A DNA stretch of 64,000 nt from Lachnoanaerobaculum gingivalis (GCF_003862475.1 NZ_RRCO01000007.1:147773-211772), one strand, 5' to 3'; positions 52,301 to 59,736 are shown, numbered from the stretch's first letter. Made by a program: numbers and translations. The notes: generated from the sequence alone by a model not told the origin.

Positions 52301-52688
52301 GATCACAATACCGGGAAGAGATGATGATGTAGTTATCAGACCGACAAGACCTTTAGCGACACCGTCAATAGCGACAAGCTCAAATACAAGCAGAGGTGGA
52401 AGCGGCAGTTCAGGCGGAACATCGAGTGTAAGACCGGGACAGGCAAGTGTAGATAACAAGGTAACATCAAAGAATGCAATAGAAGATCCTGTGATCTTGA
52501 TAGATACACCAACACCTAGCAAGAATCCACAGCCACAGAAAGTGACTCCTGTACCAAGCAGTACAAGAATGGCACTTGCAGTACCAAAGACAGAGGACAG
52601 AAAGGACGTAAGAGGATATGTATTTATTCTAATGAGTTCAATCGCAGCTGCAATGGCACTGGCATTCAAGAAAAAAGAAGAAAGATAA
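43362..52688 (+). CDS. Giant cell-wall surface protein with MucBP repeats (about 3,100 aa)
   Basis: 3,108 aa from ATG 43362 (AGGAGG 6 bases upstream; a frame from 43332 adds ten residues over that site). Signal peptide: FLSFAMVFLSMSELFTAYAG. Residues ~30-945 form an N-terminal region related to the 21655 protein (both have DRRKTR followed by a W-T-Y-N and HTITKD stretch). An SdrD_B-like domain follows (~948-1075), then about 23 MucBP-type repeats to ~2920, in a short ~70 aa form and a long ~90 aa form (long ones carry LYTPAGA and ENLTNK.ADIANYE). The Pro-rich linker has TTPTTPTTP and PINPINP runs. Ending: VPKTED, membrane helix, KKKEER. Probably a long fibrillar adhesin. Confidence 0.9.
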   Translation: MNNFRKRLLSAFLSFAMVFLSMSELFTAYAGPPGIVNDPDILAEVTYDRNVVNSRGNSDFYVGEEVSFYANTTISSTTRSIPGAYGVLYLPKNIFPIVNSSNISTWINRPASNYLSIDSSDSEFHKVKLKFISLGGGTTQTVPFKGIIKDRSLANDETYVIPYQVYDANDNLLESTINTFSAKTYPVGYTDENKNTRRDYYYAQGTSSLQNNTTLANDLATFVQFNTRRTNWPAAGTYHGTETKIVGGDRRKTRITVQLPANENFDTTDTRNSIWTYNAANHTITKDVEFQSNLNYTNDGFNIRYNNQTVGTQASPVTVEFPITWQYVNDDGSLDTASIEKSKSSVRYWSFPRVPATDRGLTASKSASPWRFTFTDRDKSEHVYNMGFNWNWYAGNPEEYPTMGAYHTRVSSLVDTPVTDMEFVGYQIRALNPTGKVQDTLGNIHTIPALDNTQLAALSNNKLIGIKADGSEEVIATNIQITSTADEVRLPVPKFYKKIELKFTNPIEIQAPTGRVIDVRYRFRFEENSYNDVKAQLASKPNNASSNVQTRNIATVTGDNGAGRTWTASGSDYVTWTKAFAAEYEHDTQNQNLGTKYLNEEFSMTDNIRFHYFLPPGGRKIKNPKFFLLADPALEFKSIQTSTGQNPELTPSVMSNYRVEYNFKNTGKTAYIWDLPDINIPEGNDRYRYVYFSPRFKTTRNMAGGQNTIDTYLSWDNNEEATSNEVLGKYEDVLDLDNDGNTTEKFSSKKATYLYSPPLELILTKRSKRADSSVAQYSSLTTPDSEQIVDYKLNIFNNSITGVSGFTFFDILPHVGDKAIAPDQQGSYADRGSTYRLGLTGPLDPNPNYTYEYSTTPVTEGNIAANYAGATWTSSVSDWSAVTMFRIKMKPGYTLASGAADDITFRAKMPDTTPLDTTNKAVNTFAGFAGDSYTGAFEALSNVVVPKKYKISGKIYYDVPPAGGSGNGTYLTTDDDVPAAGRTVSLYDAGGNPVLDETGNPMTTTANANGDYSFDNISKAGTYKVVITPGVGDTISTNRVTSTSLIIGNDFADGTQGSNPVFETSVTLTPSDDKKTANAALVASNSTLKVKYVDMAGNPIPLDDGSGNVADTDSVHGFRDPYTVTPPATLTGVANYEYAEPDLTNGRPLTGTLNPGQNVVVLKYKRKTAGNITVNHFEVGGSTQLYTPAGATSPSAETYVGTEKLGLSENLTNKEADIANFEYVSTEVTGAPSATTPTATGDTTVTYQTAPQTVTYRYKRKDAANITVNHYEVGGSTQLYTPVGAAAPSAETISGAGKLGTTQNLTNRAADIANYEYVSTDVTGATSATTPTSTGATTLTHGTSPQTVTYYYKRKIAGDVIVHHYELGTTTQLVPDVTLNGTNKLGLPYTTTTQTIPNFTVVTVPTNQNGTYQPGTQTVTYYYKRNDAGNVIVNFVEQGTNTPLKSPVTMNGAGKLGLPYTTTPDTFANYELVSATPTNHTGNYPPAGNDITVTYVYRRKNAGNITVNHYEVGGSTQLYTPLGAAAPSAQTFNGTGKLGLAENLTNKAADIANYEYVSVDVTGASGASTPTATGATNVTYQTGNQVVTYRYKRKDAANITVHHYIDGTTTELYTPAGATVPGPETINGSGKLGLTENLTNRSADIANYEFVGVDVSGAASATTPGTNGETTLTHGNTAQTVIYKYRRKNAGNIVVNHYEVGGSTQLYTPSGAAAPSAQTFDGTGKLGLVENLTNKEADIANYEFVNVEVTAAPGASTPTATGATGVTYRAGTQTVTYRYRRKNAADITVHHYEDGTTTELYTPAGAAAPSAETISGAGKLGTNENLNNRAADIANFDYVGIDVSGAPSATSPSSTGATTLTHGNNAQTVIYKYRRKDAGNVIVNFVEQGTNTPLKSPVIMNGANKLGLPYTTTPDTFANYELVSATPANHTGNYPPAGNDITVTYVYKRKNSGNITVNHYEAGTTNQLYKPAGATAPSAQTFDGTGKLGLSENLTNKEADIANFEFVNVDVTGASGASTPTASGDTTVTYQTGNQVVNYYYKRKDASNITIHHVEDGTNTELYTPAGAAGPSAVVISGSGKLGINENLTNKSADIANYEFVRVDVSGAPSATTPSATGATTLTHTNTPQTVIYKYRRKDVGNVLVHHVELGTTTSVSPDENLSGVGKSGLTYTTSPATVANYTVVSSTPTNHTGTYPNTGTTVVTYEYKRNDAGNVIVHHYEDGTTTPLVPDITMNGAGKLGLPYTTTDQNIPNFTLVSTPANQNGTYTTGNQTVTYYYKRNDAGNVVVHHVEQGTTTSVAPDETLNGAGKAGLPYTTNAATVASYTVVSSTPTNHTGTYPNTGTTVVTYEYKRNDAGDVVVHHYEDGTTTPLVPDITLNGSGKLGLPYTTTEHSIPNFTLVAQPTNKNGTYTTGNQTVTYYYKRNDAGNVVVHHLEQGTTNSVSPDENLSGAGKSGLPYTTAPATVTNFTVVSATPTGHTGTYPATGTTEVTYLYTRNDAQSITVKYVEQGTGTPLDTDDVMGGTGKLGLPYTTTEKNIPNYELVAQPANKNGTYTNTPQTVIYEYRRMPAGDVTTIYVDEDGNEIDIPETQNGIGKLGLPYTTTSKTIPNFTLVSVPSNANGTFTPGPQTVTYVYRGADAGDVTVYHKSVYDNSDLSTPTVLDGSRKLGLPYTTTPETYSDYEIDTVPSNATGTFVSGSQTVTYLYKRKQSGGVTVNYLDNHGNRIETPDTITGTDNVGLPYTTTPKVIPNYTLIVVPNNANGTFTVDPITVNYIYKRDDAGDVVVEHIDENGNVPLESPEVLDGREKLGENYTTSSKVFDNYDLISVPSNATGTFTSGSQTVTYVYRRRDAGDVIAHYVNTAGIPIESDEILDGTRSLGLPYATAAKAINGYSLYLVQGAETGVFTTGRIEVTYIYKKDPSVVVIPGPVTPVTPINPSPINPINPINQVPPVTPVNPSTPTTPTTPTTPIRVATPSQITIPGRDDDVVIRPTRPLATPSIATSSNTSRGGSGSSGGTSSVRPGQASVDNKVTSKNAIEDPVILIDTPTPSKNPQPQKVTPVPSSTRMALAVPKTEDRKDVRGYVFILMSSIAAAMALAFKKKEER
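49797..50860 (+). repeat. Recently amplified MucBP units, alternating A-B-A-B-A
   Basis: Five consecutive ~210-base units alternate between a HHVEQGTT/SVSPDE type and a HHYEDGTTTPLVPD type. The pairs are almost identical at the DNA level (for example 49980-50160 versus 50400-50590). A second near-identical pair elsewhere in the gene is 47640-47850 and 48990-49200. Confidence 0.8.
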
Positions 52689-52695
52689 TTTTTCG

Positions 52696-52724
52696 GTCCC
52701 CGACTTTAAGTCGGGGGCTTTTTT
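52696..52724 (+). terminator. Terminator of the second adhesin gene
   Basis: GTCCCCGAC/GTCGGGGGC stem with loop TTTAA, then TTTTTT. Same core as the terminator after the first adhesin gene. Confidence 0.85.
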
Positions 52725-52776
52725 CATTATTGAAAAGAATATGGTATTTGCAGAATAAATGATGTAGATAATTAGA

Positions 52777-52824
52777 AATAAAAAATAGCTGCCGGCTTAC
52801 GATTATTAATTGTAAGCAGACAGC
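52777..52824 (-). terminator. Terminator of the nrd operon
   Basis: Minus-strand stem GCTG..TGCTTAC with GTAAGC..GGCAGC (arms 52812-52824 and 52788-52800), then TATTTTTTATTT. Confidence 0.8.
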
Positions 52825-52835
52825 CTGATTACTGT

Positions 52836-53870
52836 TTAGAAATCTTCCCATCCGTCAATGGAAGAACTCATATTGTAACTGGTAACTGTTCCTTCAAAGA
52901 AATTGGACTTAACATTACCTTCGCCTTCGGTATCGGCAAATCTTTCCAAATGCTTATAAGGATTTTTAGTAAAACCTGAATATAGAGGCTCAAGGCCTAA
53001 AGACTTTAATCTTTCGTTAGCCAGCCATTTTGTATAACCCTCAGTTGTCTGAGAAGTTATGCCAAGTACACGATTTCCTATTATATGCTCTGTCCAGTTG
53101 ATTTCCTGCTCAACAGCGGTATTAAACATGGAATAGATTATTTCTGTAGAGAAAAATTCAGGATAATCATTCTTTATTTCTTTAACAATACTTCTAAATA
53201 AAACAACATGTGAGAGCTCATCTCTGTTTATCAGTCTTATAATATCAGAGGTACCCACCATCTTATTCCTGCTTGCAAGAAGATAGAAGAAGTTAAAGCC
53301 GTTATAGAAATACAGTGACTCAAGCAAGTAGTTTGCTATTATGACCTTAGCAAAGTTCTCATCGGACTGATTATCTATAAAATCCTGATAGATCTTTGCA
53401 ATGAAACTGTTTCTTTCAAATAATATCTTATCATCTCTCCATTTGTCATAGATCAGATCTCTGCTCTGCTTTGGAAGTATTGACTCAATTATATACTGAT
53501 AAGATTGAGAGTGAATGGACTCCTGGAAAGTCTGTATAGCCAGCAATAAATTCACCTCAGGTGCTGTAACATGGTCTGAAATATTAGGAATATTATTTGT
53601 CTGTATACTGTCAAGGAAGATCAAAAATGAAAGTATTCCGTCATAGGCTTCCCTTTCAGGTAAGGTCAAATTTTCATAGTCATTTTTATCCTTGGTTAAA
53701 TCCACCTTCTCAGGTATCCAGAAATTTGCCATCATAGTTCTGTAAAGATGATTGGCCCACTGAAATCTGACATTATTGAGGTTAAAAAGATTTGTTGAAT
53801 TACCCTTTATAATTTTCCTTGCACTTAATGTATCATCACCTGCCGGATTAAATAATTTCTTTCTATCCAC
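52836..53870 (-). CDS. nrdB: Ribonucleotide reductase class I, beta subunit
   Basis: 344 aa radical-bearing subunit. The di-metal ligands are all visible: Asp87 (FLDSIQ), Glu117 and His120 (QESIHSQSY), Glu184, Glu218 and His221 (RDELSHV). Tyr124, four residues after His120, is the expected radical tyrosine, so this is not a tyrosine-less class. The C-terminus SSSIDGWEDF is the tail that binds the alpha subunit. It overlaps nrdA by 8 bases; no NrdI gene is nearby. Confidence 0.95.
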   Translation of the reverse strand: MDRKKLFNPAGDDTLSARKIIKGNSTNLFNLNNVRFQWANHLYRTMMANFWIPEKVDLTKDKNDYENLTLPEREAYDGILSFLIFLDSIQTNNIPNISDHVTAPEVNLLLAIQTFQESIHSQSYQYIIESILPKQSRDLIYDKWRDDKILFERNSFIAKIYQDFIDNQSDENFAKVIIANYLLESLYFYNGFNFFYLLASRNKMVGTSDIIRLINRDELSHVVLFRSIVKEIKNDYPEFFSTEIIYSMFNTAVEQEINWTEHIIGNRVLGITSQTTEGYTKWLANERLKSLGLEPLYSGFTKNPYKHLERFADTEGEGNVKSNFFEGTVTSYNMSSSIDGWEDF

Positions 53871-56130
53871 TACAGCTTTCGCACTCCTCTTTATCTGAAA
53901 TAGTATTCGTATTCTTTTGAATTGTTCTTATATAATAAACACTCTTACAGCCTTCTTCCCAGGCAGTCATTAAAGTGTCATAAATATCTTTTGCTTTAAT
54001 ATTTTTGTTTAAGTCAAAGACCATTTCCATAGATACACCCTGTGTTATCCATGAACCTATCTTTGCCATTATCTTTACATAGCTGATAGGGTTTACATTT
54101 TTAAACTCAGGATAGAACCATGCTCTGTCCTTCAAATGCTTAACCGTTCTGGGTATTGCCCCTCTTTGATTCTTTTCAATATAAAATCTTGAGAATGTCG
54201 GAGTTACAGAAGCTGTCGATCCCATTAACAAAGATGTGGAAGTATTAGGTGCTATTGCTGTAAGCTCACCGTTTCTTAGACCGTTAGCCTCTACCAGATA
54301 AAAAGCCTCATTCCATTCATCTTTGAATTTAGAGTTTGCTCCGTACCATTCTCTTTTCTTGCCAAAGAATATACCCTGATCCCATTTAGAACCCTTAAAG
54401 GCCTTGTAAGCTCCTCTTTCCTTTGCCAGCAATGCGGAAGACTTTACAGAATAAAGTGCTATTCTTTCAAACAGCTCATTTATCTCATTTATAGAGTCTT
54501 CATAAATCATATATTCTCTTGCCAGATAGTCGGCAAGTCCCATTGCACCGACACCTACAGTTCTATAAAGCAAGTTATGCTTATTGGATTCCTTTAAAGG
54601 AGTAACTGTCAAATCTATAGTATTATCCAAAGCTCTTATTGCAAGGGAGACATGCTTCTCAATCTCATCAGAGGTAAGTTCGGCCAGATTAAGAGAAATA
54701 AGGTTGCAAGTGTGAATCTCACCCATATCACTTGTTCTGACAGCCGTATTGCCATCAACTTTTTCCTCAAAATTTATAGTAGGTTTGAAGTTTGAAAAAC
54801 TCTCCATACAGAGATTTCCGTTACCTATCATGCCCATATGAGAGTTGTGATTCACCTCATTTGCTCTGTCTTTAAAGAAGATATAAGGCATTCCGGTTTC
54901 AAGCTGAGTTTTCATAATGCTCTTAAACAGATCTTTGGCATTTAAAACCTTTTTAAGCTTGATATTATCGTCCTTTTCAATCTTTTCATAGATTGATTCA
55001 AACTCATAACCATAAAGCTCACAAAGTTCAACACCGTACTTTCTTCTTATTTCATATGGATCAAGTAAAGTCCAGGATTCATTATTTTTAACTCTCTTCA
55101 TAAAGAGATTGGAACATACTACCTGTGGATAGATATCATAGGCTTTTCCTCTTTGATCGCCGTTTTCGGTTTGAAGTTCAAGGAATGACTCGATATCCAA
55201 ATGCCAGGTATCCAAAGCCACTGTAGCGGCTCCGGCTCTTCTTCCCTGCTGATTTACGGCAACAGCCGTATCATTTATTATTCTGATCCATGGTACAACA
55301 CCGCCGCTTGCATTGTAATAACCGTTTACCATAGATCCCTTTGCTCTTATTCTTGAGACATTTACACCGACTCCACCGCCGTTTTTACTGATTCTTGCCA
55401 AAGAGTCGATATTGTAGAAGATAGACTCTATATTGTCATCTATTGCTGTAATAAAGCATGATGACAAGTTTCCGTTAGGGACTCTAAGGTTTGCAAGCAT
55501 AGGAGTTGCAAGTGAGAGCTTTCTGAGTGACAATGCATTATAGAACTCTTTTACTATATTTACTCTGGTTTCACCGGGCTCTTCATTTAAAGCCAACATC
55601 ATGGATATTGCCATAAATGTTTCCTGAGGAAGTTCATAAGTTTTGCCTTCATGCTTAATTAAATATCTGTTAACAAGCATGTTTGCCCCGGCATAGTCAT
55701 AGACCATATCTCTGTCTATATCTATAAGTGGGGCAATTTGATCCAATTCTTCTTTGCTATAGGTTAACAGTCTTTCATCATATAGGCCAAGTTCAACCAT
55801 ATGCTTTATAGTTCTTGAAAAATCACCGTAAGAGAAATTTCTTGAGTGGAAAACTTCTCTTTCAGCTTCCATCATAAGAAGTCTACCTGCCACATATGCC
55901 CAGTCACTTTCTTCAAAGCTTGTCATGGTGACGGCAGTGTTTATTAAAGATGCCTGGATCTTTTGAGTGGTGATGTTTTCCTCATATATTGAGTCTATAT
56001 TACTCTCAAGCTCAACCATATTCACGTCAAGGCCGTCACAGGCCCTTAAGAGCTTTTCTCTGATTTTTTCTATATTAAGATCTTCGATTATGTTATCTCG
56101 ATTGATAACCTTTCTTTTTTCGTTTGACAT
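53863..56130 (-). CDS. nrdA: Ribonucleoside-diphosphate reductase class I, alpha subunit
   Basis: 755 aa. The N-terminal ATP-cone (residues ~5-90) gives allosteric control, typical of class Ia. The active-site motif GNLCMES is near residue 435, NLSSCF near 222, the radical-transfer tyrosines lie further on, and the C-terminal CESC holds the redox-shuttle cysteines. The ATG overlaps the stop of the glutaredoxin-like gene by one base (TGATG) and AGGTGAT lies upstream. Makes dNDPs for DNA synthesis. Confidence 0.95.
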   Translation of the reverse strand: MSNEKRKVINRDNIIEDLNIEKIREKLLRACDGLDVNMVELESNIDSIYEENITTQKIQASLINTAVTMTSFEESDWAYVAGRLLMMEAEREVFHSRNFSYGDFSRTIKHMVELGLYDERLLTYSKEELDQIAPLIDIDRDMVYDYAGANMLVNRYLIKHEGKTYELPQETFMAISMMLALNEEPGETRVNIVKEFYNALSLRKLSLATPMLANLRVPNGNLSSCFITAIDDNIESIFYNIDSLARISKNGGGVGVNVSRIRAKGSMVNGYYNASGGVVPWIRIINDTAVAVNQQGRRAGAATVALDTWHLDIESFLELQTENGDQRGKAYDIYPQVVCSNLFMKRVKNNESWTLLDPYEIRRKYGVELCELYGYEFESIYEKIEKDDNIKLKKVLNAKDLFKSIMKTQLETGMPYIFFKDRANEVNHNSHMGMIGNGNLCMESFSNFKPTINFEEKVDGNTAVRTSDMGEIHTCNLISLNLAELTSDEIEKHVSLAIRALDNTIDLTVTPLKESNKHNLLYRTVGVGAMGLADYLAREYMIYEDSINEINELFERIALYSVKSSALLAKERGAYKAFKGSKWDQGIFFGKKREWYGANSKFKDEWNEAFYLVEANGLRNGELTAIAPNTSTSLLMGSTASVTPTFSRFYIEKNQRGAIPRTVKHLKDRAWFYPEFKNVNPISYVKIMAKIGSWITQGVSMEMVFDLNKNIKAKDIYDTLMTAWEEGCKSVYYIRTIQKNTNTISDKEECESCSG

Positions 56131-56333
56131 CAGATCACCTGTAAGAAGGCTTCCATTGAGTACACATGATCATTGTATTCCACTACAGGAGCACTCATAA
56201 TTCTTGCTTTACTTGCAACTATCATAAGTGTTTTCATGTCCTCGATGTACTCGAATTCAAGGTTCTTATTCTCCAATATTCCCTTTAAAGATACACATTT
56301 ACCACAGTTTTCCTTGCCATAAACTTTTATCAT
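56130..56333 (-). CDS. NrdH-like glutaredoxin-family redoxin
   Basis: 67 aa thioredoxin-fold protein. Redox motif C-G-K-C (MIKVYGKENCGKC) and a cis-proline region APVVEY, like NrdH redoxins that feed electrons to ribonucleotide reductase. Start at ATG 56333, since AAGGAG lies 9 bases upstream; a longer frame from 56435 covers the promoter and NrdR boxes. First gene of the nrdH-nrdA-nrdB operon. Confidence 0.85.
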   Translation of the reverse strand: MIKVYGKENCGKCVSLKGILENKNLEFEYIEDMKTLMIVASKARIMSAPVVEYNDHVYSMEAFLQVI

Positions 56334-56355
56334 TTCTAAACACTCCTTAAAATTA

Positions 56356-56371
56356 TACATATATATTGTGA
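56356..56371. promoter_or_regulatory. NrdR box 1 (proximal)
   Basis: TACATATATATTGTGA, with a perfect right half of the NrdR box consensus ACACWATATATWGTGT and a degenerate left half. It overlaps the candidate -10 (TATAAT, minus 56357-56352). Confidence 0.6.
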
Positions 56372-56386
56372 AGTAATACGATATCA

Positions 56387-56402
56387 GCACAATATATTGT
56401 GT
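56387..56402. promoter_or_regulatory. NrdR box 2 (distal)
   Basis: GCACAATATATTGTGT matches the NrdR consensus in 15 of 16 positions. It lies exactly 31 bases (three helical turns) from box 1, the usual spacing of NrdR box pairs. The repressor gene nrdR is not in the window. Confidence 0.85.
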
Positions 56403-56490
56403 TAATAGCCTACTAATTTTATTATATAAAACCAAAAAAGTAAAGTATATATTTAGATTTTAAATAATAGATTTCCTAAATGCCAATATA

Positions 56491-56560
56491 GGGTGGAATA
56501 CAGTATTTGAGTCAAGCATTACGATGAAAAATACTGATGATAAGAAAACTGCCAATGCCG
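56491..56560 (+). pseudogene. Fossil of a third adhesin gene
   Basis: The frame from 56491 reads NTVFESSITMKNTDDKKTAN. It matches the 43362 protein around residue 1065 (NPVFETSVTLTPSDDKKTAN), the end of its SdrD_B-like domain. No start and no rest of the gene; the match stops at the IS edge. Confidence 0.7.
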
Positions 56561-58377
56561 TCTTCCGCCGAAGTACTATGAAAATTCCGACGTTTTAAAT
56601 TTCTGATAAACTATTTAATTTTATACAATTTTTTAAATCCTTTATTTTAAAGGCTTTTCTGATATAAAAAATATTTCAAAAAATTTGAAAAAATTTTTTG
56701 GTTATGTTGAGGATTTGATTTCAGCTGAGATTCCGGATCCTGTTAAATTTTACAGTGACTATGTAAAAGAGCAAAACGAGAACAGAACAAAGATTCTTTC
56801 TGAAGAATCCCGTCCTCGTGCATTTTCCACCCCTGTTGAACTTAATATAGGGCACTTCTTACTTTACTCATTAATTGATGAGCTTAATGTTAAGGAAACT
56901 ATTGATATACTTGCTTCTCAAATGCGTTTTCAGTTCTCTGTATTTGACCTAATTACACAACTTATTTATGCGAGGGTTATATCACCATGCTCTAAGTCAA
57001 AGACAGCCTCTCATGTCTTTCCATACCTTTATGGCAGCTCAACAATATCTGAAGATCAAGTATATGACGGGTGTTCTTTTCTAGGAGAATCTTATAAAAA
57101 GTATATTGATTTATTTAATCACTCTTATGAAATGCATTCTAAAAGGGATCTAAGCAATGTATTTTTTGATTGCACTAATTATTACTTTGAAATTGATATC
57201 CCTAGTGATGACAAGCAAAAGGGACCTCCAAAAGAGAATAGGCACTCCCCGATAATAGGGCAAGCTTTACTTTTAGATGCCGATCTCGTACCTGTTTCCA
57301 TGCAAATGTATCCCGGAAATGAATCGGAAAAGCCATACATTAGAAAAGTCATTGAAGAAATGAAGCAACGGCACAACGTATCAGCCAAGACGATTCAGGT
57401 GGCTGATAAAGGACTTAATTGTGCAAAAAATATTTATGCTGCAGTCAAAGAAGCTAATGACGGCTATATATTTTCAAAATCAATACATGGTAAGAATCTA
57501 AGTGAAAAGGAAAAGAAATGGGTTCTACTTGAGAATGATACAAATGTCTTTTCCAATTACACTGATGAAAGAGGTAATATATCTTTTCGTCTTAAATCAT
57601 GTATTGACAACTTTGATTACAGTTTTAAAGAGATCGATCCGGAAACAGGAAAAGAAAGTGTTACAAGGTTCTCTGTAAAAGAAAAGCGTATCGTTTCTTA
57701 TAATCCTAACCTTGCAAAGAAACAAAGGCTTGAAATAATGAAAATGGTCGATAAAGCTTCAAAGTTTTCTACATACAAAAATATCGCTAAGGCTGAACTT
57801 GGAGATTGCGCTAAATATGTAGACATCATAACTAAAGATAGTACAGGCAAGACAATAAAGCCTATAATAGGTTTAAATAAATCTAAGATTGATGAAGATC
57901 TTAAATACGCAGGATATAACCTTTTAGTGACATCCGAGATAGACATGGAGCCATTACAGGTATATAAGAGATACCATAGCCTATGGAAAATCGAGGAAGC
58001 TTTTAGACTTACAAAATCGTACCTGGATGCCGGGCCTGTTTACTTACAGAAAAAAGAAACAATCTATGGGCATTTTTTGATATGCTACCTTAGCTTGTTT
58101 CTTTTAAGAGTATTAGAAATCAAGTGCTTCAAGAATAAAATAAAATCTTATGACTTGATTAACTTTATGCGTGATTTTAGGGTTGTAAATAAAGGTGATA
58201 ATACATATATCAATATATCAAGAGACCAGGCCGTTAACGAAAAGGTTAAAAAGCTGGTTGGCTTTAGTAATCTTGATGCCCTCTATTTAACCAAAGCTGA
58301 AGTCGACAATTTCTTTCAAAACTGCATGCTCTTGGATACCTAGAGTACTAGGTTTTGAGAGAAACGACGGAAGTCAG
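56558..58377 (+). mobile_element. IS1634-type insertion sequence, near-complete
   Basis: About 1.8 kb. Candidate ends: left CCGTCTTCCGCCG (56558-56570) against the right end read inward CTGACTTCCGTCG (58377-58365), 10 of 13 positions equal. The right border is supported by the second copy, which ends with the same sequence at 62837. The left border is inferred. Confidence 0.7.
56685..58343 (+). CDS. IS1634-type transposase (probably N-terminally truncated)
   Basis: 552 aa, TTG start. The DDE core includes VFFDCTNYYFEI (first Asp), TIQVADKGLNC (second Asp) and LWKIEEAFRLTKS (Glu, with the IS4/IS1634 Y-(2)-R-like context). Family members usually have some 40-60 more residues before GYVEDL; those are not found in frame (upstream codons read without a start), so the beginning appears lost or decayed and the gene may be inactive. 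Confidence 0.82.
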   Translation: MKKFFGYVEDLISAEIPDPVKFYSDYVKEQNENRTKILSEESRPRAFSTPVELNIGHFLLYSLIDELNVKETIDILASQMRFQFSVFDLITQLIYARVISPCSKSKTASHVFPYLYGSSTISEDQVYDGCSFLGESYKKYIDLFNHSYEMHSKRDLSNVFFDCTNYYFEIDIPSDDKQKGPPKENRHSPIIGQALLLDADLVPVSMQMYPGNESEKPYIRKVIEEMKQRHNVSAKTIQVADKGLNCAKNIYAAVKEANDGYIFSKSIHGKNLSEKEKKWVLLENDTNVFSNYTDERGNISFRLKSCIDNFDYSFKEIDPETGKESVTRFSVKEKRIVSYNPNLAKKQRLEIMKMVDKASKFSTYKNIAKAELGDCAKYVDIITKDSTGKTIKPIIGLNKSKIDEDLKYAGYNLLVTSEIDMEPLQVYKRYHSLWKIEEAFRLTKSYLDAGPVYLQKKETIYGHFLICYLSLFLLRVLEIKCFKNKIKSYDLINFMRDFRVVNKGDNTYINISRDQAVNEKVKKLVGFSNLDALYLTKAEVDNFFQNCMLLDT

Positions 58378-58441
58378 GTTATATAAGCTGTACATTAAAA
58401 ATACCTTCGGAATATGTTAATTTTTTTTATGATTTTACAAC

Positions 58442-58473
58442 AAAAATCGAGTAGAGACATCCCCTACCCGATT
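58442..58473 (-). terminator. Terminator of the flavodiiron operon
   Basis: Minus-strand stem AATCGGGTAGGG with CTCTACTCGATT (two wobbles), loop GATGT, followed by TTTGTTG. Confidence 0.7.
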
Positions 58474-58533
58474 CTTTAATAAATTTTAACCTTTCAATCT
58501 ATTCGGTTAATGAAGCTTTAGATTTCCTTTATA

Positions 58534-59718
58534 CTATAATAAACTTTCAACCAGTTCCGGTACCTTGTTAAAATCTTCCTCCTTAGGATTCCATAAAACT
58601 TTTATATTTTCTTCAGCCACTTTAAATCCGGCTCCTGCAAGCTGCTCTTTAAGAATTTTTACAGACTCTCCCGACCATCCATAACAACCGAAAGCTGCCG
58701 CTTTTTTATTTTTAAACTTAAGCTGTTTTAAAAATTCCATCCAGCCTGCCACACTGCTTAATATGCTGTTTCCGACTGTAGGAGAACCCACCGCAATTGC
58801 CTTTGACTTAAAGATTTCAGTCATAACCTCATTCTTATCCGACTTTGAGATATTAAATACCTTTACTACAGTATCGGGACTCTTAGCATGAATTTCTTCA
58901 GCTATTTTATGTGCAATCTTTGTAGTTCCTTCCCACATTGTATCATACGCTATGGTTATCTGATCTTCCTGATAGTCAGCTGCCCATTCCCCATACTTTT
59001 TAACTATTTTCAGCGGATCTTCTCTCCATATTGCACCATGCGAAGGTGCAATCATATCTATCGGCAGATTAAAACCTGTGATTTCCTCCAGCTTTTTGGT
59101 AAGTATAGGAGCAAAAGGAGTCAATATATTTGCAAAATACTTCATTGCCTCCTTCCACAAAAGACACTGATCCGCCTTGTCATTAAACAATTCCTCTACT
59201 GCATAATGCTGTCCGAAGGCATCATTTGAAAATAAAATATTGTCTCCTGTCATATATGTCGCCATACTGTCCGGCCAGTGAAGCATACGCATTTCTACAA
59301 ATACAAGCTTTTTACCGTTTCCTATATCCAAGCTGTCTCCGGTCTTTACCACATTAAAGTTCCAGCCACGCTTTCCGTACTGACCTTCAATACTTTTTAC
59401 AGCTGATGCAGTACAATAAATCGGAGTATCAGGTATCTCCTCCATAAGTGCGGTAAGGGAACCTGAATGATCACATTCTCCATGATTGGCAACTATAAAA
59501 TCTATCTTGCTTAAATCTATTTCCTTTTTTAGATTCTCTACAAAGTCAAATCTATGAGGTGTCCATATAGTGTCAATCAATACTGTTTTTTCTTCTTCTA
59601 TAAGATAGGCATTTTGGCTGGAACCGTTTTTTATGGAATAATCATCGCCATGAAAACTCTCCAGTTCCCAATCAATATATCCTACCCAGCTTACATTTCC
59701 CTTTACTTTTTTTCTCAT
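58534..59718 (-). CDS. Flavodiiron protein (A-type flavoprotein, FprA-like)
   Basis: 394 aa. N-terminal metallo-beta-lactamase-like diiron domain with H79-x-E81-x-D83-H84 (NHGECDHSG), a further His near 146, Asp near 165 and His near 226. The C-terminal flavodoxin domain (~250-394) carries FGCYGWSGES. Reduces O2 to water or NO to N2O in anaerobes. Start set at ATG 59718 (MRKKVKGNVSWVG, matching the family). A GTG at 59730 would add four residues. Third gene of the minus-strand operon, 19 bases after the cupin gene; electron donor not in view. Confidence 0.92.
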   Translation of the reverse strand: MRKKVKGNVSWVGYIDWELESFHGDDYSIKNGSSQNAYLIEEEKTVLIDTIWTPHRFDFVENLKKEIDLSKIDFIVANHGECDHSGSLTALMEEIPDTPIYCTASAVKSIEGQYGKRGWNFNVVKTGDSLDIGNGKKLVFVEMRMLHWPDSMATYMTGDNILFSNDAFGQHYAVEELFNDKADQCLLWKEAMKYFANILTPFAPILTKKLEEITGFNLPIDMIAPSHGAIWREDPLKIVKKYGEWAADYQEDQITIAYDTMWEGTTKIAHKIAEEIHAKSPDTVVKVFNISKSDKNEVMTEIFKSKAIAVGSPTVGNSILSSVAGWMEFLKQLKFKNKKAAAFGCYGWSGESVKILKEQLAGAGFKVAEENIKVLWNPKEEDFNKVPELVESLL

Positions 59719-59736
59719 GTGCCCACCCACTTTCTT

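Noticed and set aside
52211..52669. 152 aa minus-strand ORF opposite the adhesin C-terminus
   Set aside because: Antisense of the Pro/Thr linker; low complexity, no start signal, fully inside a better supported gene.
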